In this document: positions 1 to 7,150 of the stretch, piece by piece
Layout: each line of letters starts with the position of its first letter
Position numbering within the stretch: position 1 is the first letter of the stretch
Assembly (NCBI GenBank): GCA_020851015.1
Contig: JADZDN010000276.1
Location: forward strand, 1-9,306
Length of the DNA: 9,306 nucleotides
From: Alphaproteobacteria bacterium
GTDB taxonomy: Bacteria > Pseudomonadota > Alphaproteobacteria > JAEULC01
Direction of reading: 5' to 3'
The notes under the pieces: model-generated
Database searches by the model: none
Told to the model about the DNA's origin: nothing
The model's input: the letters and a program-made list of their open reading frames with translations, nothing else
Position numbers and translations under genes: made by a program

Positions 1-140
1 CCGGCTCTCCCACCCGGGAACTCCCTGGACTGGTGCGGTCGTGGCGAACGTTCTATCTATCCGTCCCTGGCTAACAAATCGTAAGGATCGCCGGCGATAA
101 TGCACCAAGCGTTCCTTATGTGTTCCAGGGCATGGGTTGC
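1..140. other. Leader region upstream of the phosphatase gene, no gene seen
   Basis: I see no coding region or RNA gene here. A GATAAT hexamer at 96-101 could be a -10 element for the phosphatase gene, but no good -35 hexamer sits 16-18 bases upstream of it, so I do not call a promoter. The left edge may cut an upstream gene or promoter. Confidence 0.35.
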
Positions 141-854
141 ATGACGCTCGGGCCCCACGACCGCGTCTATGCCGTCGGCGACATCCATGGCCGGCTCGAC
201 CTGCTGGACCGGCTATACCGGCTGATCCGACAGGACAGCGACAACGAGCCCCCGGGCCGGCGGACGGTGGTGCATCTGGGCGACTATGTCGATCGCGGGC
301 CGGACAGCCGCGGCGTGGTCGAGCGCGTCATGGCCCCGCCGCTGCCGGGCTTCGAATCCGTGGCGCTGCTGGGCAACCACGATTTCATGATGCGCGGCTT
401 CCTCGACCATCCGGCGGAGGTAGGGCCGGGGTGGTTGGTGAATGGCGGCACCCCCACCCTTGCCAGCTATGGGGTCGAGCCGCCGCGCCGGCTCGATGCG
501 GACGAGATGGTGCGCGCGGCGGGCGCGCTGGCCCAGGCGCTGCCGGCCGCGCATAGGGCCTTCCTCGACAGGCTGGCTCCCCACTATCGCGCCGGGCCGT
601 TCCTGTTCGTCCATGCGGGCATCCGGCCGGGGCGGCCGGTGGACGCGCAGGCGCTGGAAGACCTGATCTGGATCCGCGAGGAATTTCTCGACTCCCGGGC
701 GGACCACGGCGCCGTCGTCGTGCACGGCCATACGATCACGCGCGAGCCCGACTTCCGCCCCAACCGCATCGGCATCGACACCGGCGCCTATCGCAGCGGC
801 CGCCTGACGGCGCTGCGCGTGGGCGATGGCGCGACCAAGATCCTGCAGACCTGA
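141..854 (+). CDS. PP1-like metallophosphatase (serine/threonine protein phosphatase family)
   Basis: This is a calcineurin-like metallophosphoesterase of the bacterial PP1/PrpA-PrpB and ApaH-like type, a cytoplasmic hydrolase of phosphate esters using two metal ions. Counting from ATG 141 (237 residues), the family motifs are in order: GDIHG at 13-17 (D14, H16), GDYVDRG at 47-53 (D48, R52), GNHD at 78-81 (N79, H80), FVHAG at 156-160 (H158) and HGH at 195-197, so the whole metal site is intact. The WIREEFL segment (177-183) and the closing GIDTGAY...GRLTAL are typical of the protein-phosphatase-like branch. The length is normal and there is no signal peptide or membrane segment. The start is uncertain: GTG 120 and ATG 132 are in frame and none has a good Shine-Dalgarno sequence. 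ATG 141 was chosen because it puts the first motif at the usual distance from the N terminus. The substrate (phosphoprotein or dinucleoside polyphosphate) cannot be decided from sequence. Confidence 0.9.
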   Translation: MTLGPHDRVYAVGDIHGRLDLLDRLYRLIRQDSDNEPPGRRTVVHLGDYVDRGPDSRGVVERVMAPPLPGFESVALLGNHDFMMRGFLDHPAEVGPGWLVNGGTPTLASYGVEPPRRLDADEMVRAAGALAQALPAAHRAFLDRLAPHYRAGPFLFVHAGIRPGRPVDAQALEDLIWIREEFLDSRADHGAVVVHGHTITREPDFRPNRIGIDTGAYRSGRLTALRVGDGATKILQT

Positions 855-880
855 GTCCGACGCGAACCGGTTGCATCGCA

Positions 881-907
881 TCGCCAGCGAAACCGCGTTC
901 GTGGCGA
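881..907. terminator. Hairpin between convergent genes, possible bidirectional terminator
   Basis: TCGCCA (881-886) pairs with TGGCGA (902-907), and CGAA (888-891) pairs with TTCG (898-901). This gives a 10-bp stem with one bulged G and a 6-base loop. It lies 26 bases after the phosphatase stop and about 30 bases past the end of the small minus-strand gene. There is no T-tract on either side, so it may be a structured 3' end and not a classic intrinsic terminator. Confidence 0.35.
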
Positions 908-936
908 GCGCGCGGCCGGCGTCAAACCGCGGCAGT

Positions 937-1140
937 TCACGTCGCGGTTGGGTCGCGCCCGGCCTCCAACACTTCGGCCGCGGCGCGGAACCGCTGGGCG
1001 GAGCGAACAAGGTGCGCCAAGTCGCAGGCCGCGGCGAAATTGCGCAGAACCTGCGCGACCGTCTTTGGATCGCCGTGCTCGGCATACAAACGGGTTATCA
1101 GCGCCCGGATCTCGTCGTCCGGATTGAGGTCGTCCGCCAT
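937..1140 (-). CDS. Small hypothetical protein, 67 residues
   Basis: I do not recognise a family. The predicted product is a small soluble protein of 67 residues. It has an acidic start (MADDLNPDDE), then a mostly helical stretch with alternating charged and aliphatic residues (residues 10-60), and a single Cys at 39. There are no membrane segments or signal peptide. The codons strongly prefer G/C in third position, and the sequence reads as a natural amphipathic helical protein, which is why I keep it. The reading frame is open upstream to about 1428, but the residues encoded there are Arg/Pro-rich and unlike protein. ATG 1140 is therefore taken as the start, with only a weak purine-rich sequence (AGGTAGGG) somewhat far upstream. 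It converges on the phosphatase gene and is divergent from the flavin oxidoreductase remnant. Confidence 0.55.
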   Translation of the reverse strand: MADDLNPDDEIRALITRLYAEHGDPKTVAQVLRNFAAACDLAHLVRSAQRFRAAAEVLEAGRDPTAT

Positions 1141-1426
1141 GGTGGCCAGCCCTACCTGTGCGTTTGCCAGTCCGTGCGCGCCTGCGACGGCTTCCTGCCG
1201 CCGTGATCGCGCGTGGCAAAGAATAGGCGCGCGAATTTGCCCAAGCATGAAATCGTGGGAGTCCGAACGCATAGGAAACGGGCGAAAGCATAGGAAAGTC
1301 CCGACGCGCGGCCGCCGGCTACGCCGCGCGCATAGGGGGGCGTCCTCGCGGACCGCGCCTTTCGGGTAAGGTTCGGCGGGCCATGCGGGTGTTTGCGCGC
1401 GGCGCACGGATCGCGGAGACTTGGAC
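1141..1426. other. Intergenic spacer with repeated GCATAGG words
   Basis: This 286-bp spacer lies between the small minus-strand gene and the plus-strand oxidoreductase remnant, so it should hold promoters for both. GCATAGGAAA occurs at 1269-1278 and again at 1288-1297 (19-bp period, about two helical turns). A third GCATAGG is at 1330-1336. The repeats could be protein-binding sites for the minus-strand gene. I see no near-consensus sigma-70 promoter, and the local open frames have no protein-like composition. Confidence 0.4.
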
Positions 1427-1864
1427 ATGGCCGCCGATCCGCTGCTCCAGCCCTACCGTCTGAAGCATCTCGTCCTGCGCAACCGCTTTCTGTCGACCGC
1501 GCACGAGCCCGCCTATACCGAGGACGGGCTGCCGAAGGAGCGCTACCGGCTCTACCACCGCGAGAAGGCCAAGGGCGGTATCGCGCTGACCATGATCGGC
1601 GGCTCGTCGGTGGTGTCGCCCGACAGCCCGCAGGCCTTCGGCAACATCCAGCTCTTCCGCGACGACGCGGTGCCGTGGCTCGAGGAACTGGCCGACGACG
1701 TGCACGCGCAGGGCGCCGCGGTGATGATCCAGCTCACCCATCTCGGCCGCCGCACTTCGTGGAGCAAGGAGCAATGGCTGCCGGTGATCGCGCCTTCGGC
1801 CCTGCGCGAGCCGGCGCACCGCGCCAGCTTGAAGTGGAAGAGATCGAGGAGGTCGGCCTGCTAG
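1427..1864 (+). pseudogene. Old Yellow Enzyme-family NADH:flavin oxidoreductase, truncated 5' remnant
   Basis: The first ~132 residues match the N-terminal FMN-binding TIM-barrel start of NADH:flavin oxidoreductases of the 2,4-dienoyl-CoA reductase/dimethylamine dehydrogenase branch. Visible features are the opening PLLQPYRLKHLVLRNR (residues 5-20), STAHEP, Y...EKAKGGIALTMIGG, the QLTHLGRR strand and SALREPAHR. Family members are usually about 370-690 residues, but this frame stops after 145. After EPAHR the frame gives a basic tail (KWKRSRRSAC). In the neighbouring frame the same DNA reads LEVEEIEEVG, which resembles the helix expected next in this family and suggests a one-base frameshift near 1830. 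Homology is then lost completely. Most of the barrel, the catalytic residues and any FeS/FAD domains are missing, so no active enzyme is expected. The start ATG 1427 has GGAG at 1415-1418 upstream; an in-frame TTG lies at 1421. Confidence 0.75.
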
Positions 1865-1945
1865 CGCGGCGATATAGATCGGGCGGGGGCTTCCTATTCT
1901 ATCCGCTCACCGATAGCGGCGGCGAAGAGACGCGCTGACGAGTGG

Positions 1946-2120
1946 CTGCCCCCTCACCCAACTTCGGCTAGGCGCTGCGCGCCAAGCCTTCGTATCCCCC
2001 TCCCCCCGCTTCGCGTGGGGCGAGGGGTCGTGAGAATGGAATCCCTCGCCCCGCGTTAGCGGGGAGAGGGCGGGGCCCAAAGCCGCCAGGCTTTGGGAGG
2101 GTGGGGGGTCGACAGGGCAG
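1946..2120. repeat. Palindromic MITE-like interspersed repeat with four hairpins
   Basis: This noncoding element consists of four successive hairpins: 1966-1988 (GGCT-A-GGCGC stem, loop TGC), 1997-2027 (CCCCTC and CCCC arms with a C/C mismatch), 2043-2070 (CCCTC and CCCCGC arms, loop GTTA) and 2076-2097 (a perfect 9-bp CCCAAAGCC stem, loop GCCA). The ends are inverted: CTGCCC at 1946-1951 pairs with GGGCAG at 2115-2120, and CCCCTCACCC at 1950-1959 pairs with GGGTGGGGGG at 2099-2108 with one G-T pair. The flanks carry the same word CGCTGACGA at 1933-1941 and 2122-2130. The C/G-rich arms resemble interspersed repeats seen between genes in many alphaproteobacteria. It encodes nothing, so mobility would need a transposase in trans. 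Confidence 0.7.
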
Positions 2121-2331
2121 ACGCTGACGACAATTTGTGACATTTCAAGGCCGTCCTAGGGCCCCCCATTGCAATTCCGCGCGTCCCGGACCATGTTAGC
2201 GGCGTCGACTCGTTTAGGGTTGGCCTCGTCTACCCTCGCGTGTCGAGTGCTGGCCCGGCTCCCAATCCCCCGCGACGTCCGACCCGCTGTGCCGGTGGCA
2301 TGGCGGCACTACATCTACTTTAGGAACGATC
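2121..2331 (+). promoter_or_regulatory. Upstream/leader region of the cold-shock gene
   Basis: No gene is seen here. Cold-shock genes of the CspA type usually have long structured 5' leaders, and this 210-bp stretch is where promoter and leader should be. Two weak promoter-like pairs exist: TTGTGA (2135-2140) with TAGGGC (2157-2162), and TTGCAA (2169-2174) with CATGTT (2192-2197). Neither is convincing. The ribosome binding site AGGAA at 2322-2326 is clear, five bases before the ATG. Confidence 0.35.
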
Positions 2332-2535
2332 ATGGCTACTGGAACGGTTAAGTGGTTCAACACCCAGAAGGGTTATGGATTCATCCAGCCAGAGGACGGC
2401 TCGAAGGACGTATTCGTCCATATCTCGGCGGTCCAGCAGGCCGGAATGGGCTCCCTCAACGAGGGGCAGAAGATCAGCTTCGACGTGCAGAATGACCGCG
2501 GCAAGCCCGCGGCCACCAATCTGAAGTCGGTCTGA
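2332..2535 (+). CDS. cspA: CspA-family cold-shock protein
   Basis: This is a 67-residue single cold-shock domain protein, a small five-stranded OB-fold that binds single-stranded RNA and DNA and acts as an RNA chaperone in the cytoplasm. The length is exactly that of the family. The signatures are complete: N-terminal GTVKWFN (residues 4-10), RNP1-like KGYGFIQ (13-19) and RNP2-like VFVHIS (27-32), with the aromatic nucleic-acid-stacking residues W8, F9, Y15, F17, F28 and H30 all present. The ATG at 2332 has AGGAA five bases upstream and is the only sensible start. The gene is monocistronic, preceded by a roughly 200-bp spacer that could serve as a leader and followed at once by a strong terminator. 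Whether it is induced by cold or expressed constitutively, as many paralogues are, cannot be read from the sequence. Confidence 0.97.
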   Translation: MATGTVKWFNTQKGYGFIQPEDGSKDVFVHISAVQQAGMGSLNEGQKISFDVQNDRGKPAATNLKSV

Positions 2536-2543
2536 TCCAACAA

Positions 2544-2573
2544 GGGGGCGGCTCCAGCCGCCCCCTTCGTCAT
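2544..2573 (+). terminator. Intrinsic terminator of the cold-shock gene, likely bidirectional
   Basis: GGGGGCGGC (2544-2552) pairs perfectly with GCCGCCCCC (2557-2565) around the loop TCCA, followed by TTCGTCATT. It begins nine bases after the csp stop codon. Read on the minus strand the same stem is followed by TTGTTGG, so it may also stop transcription coming from the converging AhpD-like gene. A second smaller hairpin, ACGCGG-ACC-CCGCGT at 2589-2603 followed by TT, lies just before that gene's stop. Confidence 0.85.
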
Positions 2574-2609
2574 TCGCGGGCCCGATCGACGCGGACCCCG
2601 CGTTTCAGG

Positions 2610-3086
2610 TCATGCGCGCTTGGCCTTCGGTACCTCGGCGTCGTCGCCCACGGGATGCACGTTGCGGAAGCCGATGGCAAGGCGGTTCCAAACGTTGATG
2701 AGCCCGATCAGCGTGGTCAGGTTTGCCAGTTCGTCGTCCTTGAACTGCGCGCGCACCTCGGCATACACGTCGTCGGGCGCGTGCGTCTCGGCAATCAGGG
2801 TCAGGGCCTCCGTCCAGGCGAGCGCCGCGCGTTCGCGCGCGCTGTAGGCCGGCGATTCCCGCCAGGCGTTGAGCAGATAGAGACGCTGCTCCGTTTCGCC
2901 ATTGCGGCGCGCGTCCTTGCTGTGCATGTCCAGGCAGTAGGCGCAGCCGTTGATCTGCGAGGCGCGCATCTTGACCAGCTCGATCAGCGCGTGCTCAAGG
3001 CCGCTGTTCTGGATGTAGGTCTCGACGCCCACCAGCGCCTTGATGGCGCCGGGGGCAGCCGCGTAGGCGTTCAGCCGTGCTTGCAT
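2610..3086 (-). CDS. AhpD-like / carboxymuconolactone decarboxylase-family protein
   Basis: This 158-residue protein belongs to the CMD/AhpD fold family, small all-helical proteins. Members with a CxxC pair act as thiol-dependent alkylhydroperoxidases or disulfide reductases. The key motif INGCAYCLDMHSKDAR is at residues 45-60: C48 and C51 form the redox pair and H55 follows at the usual distance, with E36 as the likely proton-relay acid. The opening MQARLN...APGAIKAL and the later WTEALTLIAE and LIGLINVWNRLAIGFR segments are typical of the subfamily. The frame is open upstream to 3338. ATG 3086 is chosen because AAGGAGGAGA lies directly before it and the family starts there. A role in peroxide or thiol stress is an inference; no AhpC partner is in the window. 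An inverted repeat about 35 bases upstream may regulate it. Confidence 0.92.
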   Translation of the reverse strand: MQARLNAYAAAPGAIKALVGVETYIQNSGLEHALIELVKMRASQINGCAYCLDMHSKDARRNGETEQRLYLLNAWRESPAYSARERAALAWTEALTLIAETHAPDDVYAEVRAQFKDDELANLTTLIGLINVWNRLAIGFRNVHPVGDDAEVPKAKRA

Positions 3087-3121
3087 GATCTCCTCCTTCG
3101 CTTCCGGGTTCGCGGGGCAGA

Positions 3122-3145
3122 CAATGGCCTTTGATTGGCCTATTG
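3122..3145. promoter_or_regulatory. Inverted repeat upstream of the AhpD-like gene, candidate operator
   Basis: CAATGGCC (3122-3129) and GGCC-t-ATTG (3137-3145) form an almost perfect inverted repeat around TTTGATT, broken by a single extra T. It lies 36 bases before the start codon of the minus-strand AhpD-like gene, a typical place for a regulator site. No regulator gene is adjacent and no clear promoter hexamers were identified, so this is a candidate only. Confidence 0.35.
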
Positions 3146-3285
3146 CGATGAGCCAAGAATAGCTATCGCGCGCGTGCTGCTCCAGCCCGGCGAGCCTATC
3201 CTGCTGGAAGATCCGGGCCGACCAGGCCCCGGCGATGGCGGGGCGGCTGGCGGCCGCGATCAGGCGATAGCGCGGCGACGAATTC

Positions 3286-3699
3286 CTATGTCCAAGGATT
3301 GACGACGGTGACGCCGCACCAATCGAAATGCTTCCCATTGCGCGTCACGACGTCGAGGCCGTGCTGGATCGCCGTCGCGGCAAGCATGACGTCGACCGTC
3401 GGAACGGTCACGCCCTTGCTCCGCAACACAGCCTGCTTGCGGCCCCAAATGCGCACCGTGTCGAGGTCGAACCCAAGCAGGCGGCCCGCGTACTGCTCCG
3501 TCAGGCCCGCAGCCCAGGCTTCAAGCAGTTCGCGGCGTTTGCCGCGCGGCAAGCCATGAACGCCAGCGTCGATCTCGCCGAGGGTCAGGATCGACACGCG
3601 CCTCGCTTCGTCGGGAACCGACGCCAGCCACTGCTTCAATCCCGGATTGGCGACGGGCTTCGCGAACTCGGACACCGCCACCGTGTCGAACAAGAACAC
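3286..3699 (-). CDS. vapC: VapC-type PIN-domain ribonuclease toxin
   Basis: This is a 137-residue PIN-domain protein of the VapC toxin family, Mg-dependent endoribonucleases that cleave tRNA or rRNA when freed from their antitoxin. The acidic active-site residues are in the expected places: D5 (MFLFDT), E42 (LTLGEIDAG), D103 (PTVDVMLAATA), with the final acidic/polar position in VTRNGKHF (N121). The length and the family landmarks ASVPDE, LPRGKRREL and GLDVVTRN are normal. One oddity is DTVAVSE at the start, where most relatives have DTNVVSE. The start is GTG 3699, three bases after the antitoxin stop (TGA-GCC-GTG), so the two genes are almost certainly translated from one mRNA. Autoregulation through the antitoxin-toxin complex is expected from the family. 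The module sits between an AhpD-like gene and acetoacetyl-CoA synthetase, with no plasmid or phage genes nearby. Confidence 0.92.
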   Translation of the reverse strand: MFLFDTVAVSEFAKPVANPGLKQWLASVPDEARRVSILTLGEIDAGVHGLPRGKRRELLEAWAAGLTEQYAGRLLGFDLDTVRIWGRKQAVLRSKGVTVPTVDVMLAATAIQHGLDVVTRNGKHFDWCGVTVVNPWT

Positions 3700-3702
3700 G
3701 GC

Positions 3703-3969
3703 TCAACCGAGGTCGATGACTCGCGAGGGCGAGGGGTCACGACGGAACAGCTCGTCGACTTCCTTGTCCGTGAGGCCGGGCTTCGGGCATGAGGATAGGT
3801 ATTCAAGATCCGTCATGCGCCGCCGCGTGCGCCTTTTCCAGTCGCGATGGGCGACCACGACGACGGCCGGCTCGCCGTGGCGCGTGATGGTCTGGGGACC
3901 CTCTTCCAGCGCCCGGTCGACGACCTCGCTCAGCTTGTTCTTGGCGTCCTGAAGCTGCCATGAGCGCAT
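3703..3969 (-). CDS. Phd/YefM-family antitoxin
   Basis: This 88-residue antitoxin is the partner of the PIN toxin immediately downstream. The N-terminal part, MRSWQLQDAKNKLSEVV (residues 1-17), followed by RALEEGPQTITRHGEPAVVVV (19-39), is the Phd/YefM DNA-binding and dimerisation fold. The C-terminal part is shorter, charged and probably unfolded until it wraps the toxin; it ends in FRRDPSPSRVIDLG, close to the usual RD.SP.R.IDL ending of this family. ATG 3969 is the start; a G-rich stretch (GGGGGGCG) just upstream is the best ribosome binding site available. The gene is first in the operon and lies behind a near-consensus promoter. Family knowledge says it neutralises the toxin and represses its own promoter. 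Pairing of a Phd-type antitoxin with a VapC toxin is common in alphaproteobacteria. Confidence 0.92.
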   Translation of the reverse strand: MRSWQLQDAKNKLSEVVDRALEEGPQTITRHGEPAVVVVAHRDWKRRTRRRMTDLEYLSSCPKPGLTDKEVDELFRRDPSPSRVIDLG

Positions 3970-3990
3970 CGCGCCCCCCGGCCAATCCGT

Positions 3991-4027
3991 CTAGACTGGC
4001 TAGATTATAGGCGATAACCTCGGAATA

Positions 4028-4031
<4 letters not shown>
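3991..4031 (-). promoter_or_regulatory. Sigma-70 promoter and candidate operator of the toxin-antitoxin operon
   Basis: On the minus strand TTGATA (4031-4026) and TATAAT (4009-4004) are separated by 16 bases: 5/6 and 6/6 matches to the sigma-70 consensus. Transcription should begin near 3997, about 28 bases before the antitoxin ATG. The repeat TCTAG-CCAG-TCTAG overlaps the -10 downstream edge and start site (roughly 3991-4005) and is a natural candidate for antitoxin autorepression. The -35 box contains the TGA stop codon of the upstream acetoacetyl-CoA synthetase gene (complement of 4028-4030), so the promoter begins inside that gene's end. Confidence 0.75.
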
Positions 4032-6061
<2,030 letters not shown>

Positions 6062-6208
6062 GTCGGTCCTCCCCCGGCCGAATTCTTCGCGGCGAAACGT
6101 CAATAAGCCCTAAAGAGCGCCCCGCCGCAACGGGCCCCCGCCGCCGCATCCGTGCCATGCAGGTTCGGGACTGGCGATCCCGTCCGGCTCCGCTATCCTT
6201 CCGCCTTG
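6062..6208. other. Divergent promoter region between aacS and the EamA genes
   Basis: These 147 bp separate two divergently transcribed genes and must hold promoters for both. The synthetase ribosome binding site (GGGGGAGGA on the minus strand) lies at about 6067-6076. A minus-strand TTGACG occurs near 6100, but no matching -10 hexamer follows at the right spacing. No operator-like symmetry of note is visible apart from a short TTCGC-G-GCGAA repeat. Confidence 0.35.
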
Positions 6209-7150
6209 ATGCCCCCCTCCGACGATTCCGTCCCGGCCGGACGAATGGCGTATTTTCACGGCCTGCCGGCCGCCACCTGCGGCGCGCTGTGGATGTCGGT
6301 GGCGGCCGTCACGTTTTCGGCCATGAACGCCATCATCCGCCTGTTGGGCCAGGAGCTGCCGCCGGTCGAGCTGGCGTTCTTCCGCAATTTCTTCTCGCTG
6401 GTCGTGATGCTGCCGTGGATCCTGCGCTACGGCCTCGGCAGCCTGAACCTGCGGCGCTTCAAGCTCTATTCCATGCGTGCGCTGATGGGGCTGGTGTCCA
6501 TGCTCTGCTGGTTCAGCGCCGTGGCGCTGATCCCGCTGGCCGAGGCGATCGCGCTGAGCTTCACCGGGCCGCTGTTCGCGGTCGCCGCCGCCGCCGTGGT
6601 GCTGCGCGAGAAGGTGGGGTGGCGGCGCTGGGGCGCGGTGATCGTCGGCTTCATCGGCGTACTGATCATCGTGCGGCCAGGACAGGTCGAGCTGTCGCTG
6701 GGCGCCACGCTGGTGCTGCTGTCGGCGCTGACCATGGCGGCCGGCGCGTTGCTGGTGAAGACGCTGGCGCGCACCGAGCCGGCGCCATCGATCGTCGCCT
6801 ACATGGTGATCTACCTGGCGCCGATGTCGCTGATCCCCGCGCTGTTCGTGTGGGAGTGGCCGCAGCCGCAACATTGGCCCTACCTGATCGCGCTGGGTTC
6901 GATCGGCGCGGTGGCGCATCTCGCCTACACCCGCGCGCTGGCGGCGGCCGACGCATCGGCAGTGATGCCCTTCGATTACCTGCGCATGCCGTTCGGCGCC
7001 GCGATCGCATTCGCGCTTCTGGGCGAGATACCGACCATCTGGACGTGGACCGGCACCGGCGTGATCGTGGCCTCCACCATGTATATCGCCCAGCGCGAGA
7101 TCTTCCTCCGCCGCCGGCGCCAGGCCGTGCCCGAGATGACCGCTTCGTGA
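6209..7150 (+). CDS. EamA/DMT-superfamily transporter (first of tandem pair)
   Basis: This 313-residue inner-membrane permease belongs to the drug/metabolite transporter superfamily, with two EamA repeats of five helices each (about ten membrane segments). Visible features are the first helix GALWMSVAAVTFSAMNAIIRLL (25-46), the conserved ELAFFRNFFSLVVMLP (54-69) and the repeat-one ending VLREKVGWRRWGAVIVGFIGVLIIVRPG (131-158). The second repeat spans about 165-294, with MPFDYLRMPFGAAIAFALLGEIP (253-275) and a basic C-terminal tail (REIFLRRRRQ) expected in the cytoplasm. The start is uncertain: GTG 6152, ATG 6209 and ATG 6245 are in frame and none has a clear ribosome binding site. ATG 6209 gives a normal length. 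The substrate is unknown; EamA proteins export amino acids, metabolites or drugs, or take up small organics. It is coupled to a paralogue by a GTGA overlap. Confidence 0.93.
   Translation: MPPSDDSVPAGRMAYFHGLPAATCGALWMSVAAVTFSAMNAIIRLLGQELPPVELAFFRNFFSLVVMLPWILRYGLGSLNLRRFKLYSMRALMGLVSMLCWFSAVALIPLAEAIALSFTGPLFAVAAAAVVLREKVGWRRWGAVIVGFIGVLIIVRPGQVELSLGATLVLLSALTMAAGALLVKTLARTEPAPSIVAYMVIYLAPMSLIPALFVWEWPQPQHWPYLIALGSIGAVAHLAYTRALAAADASAVMPFDYLRMPFGAAIAFALLGEIPTIWTWTGTGVIVASTMYIAQREIFLRRRRQAVPEMTAS

Noticed and set aside
17..52. GGAAC and CGTT as a possible general-stress (EcfG) promoter
   Set aside because: The two words are 27 bases apart instead of the 16-17 bases expected.
213..1085. 290-codon minus-strand frame over the phosphatase gene
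   Set aside because: The phosphatase on the plus strand has complete catalytic motifs; the antisense product is Arg/Pro/His-rich without a domain.
1141..1428. N-terminal extension of the 67-residue minus-strand protein
   Set aside because: The extra residues are Arg/Pro/Ser-rich and unstructured, and cover the repeat-bearing spacer; the protein-like part begins at ATG 1140.
1946..2120. CRISPR-like array or small RNA gene in the hairpin region
   Set aside because: The hairpins differ in sequence and spacing with no repeated unit and spacers; a palindromic mobile repeat explains the structure better.
2169..2351. 60-codon frame running into the csp start
   Set aside because: It lies in the csp leader, has no ribosome binding site or recognisable content, and overlaps the csp gene out of frame.
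2655..3134. 159-codon plus-strand frame over the AhpD-like gene
   Set aside because: The minus strand carries the recognisable CxxC/His motif and a perfect ribosome binding site; the plus frame is a shadow.
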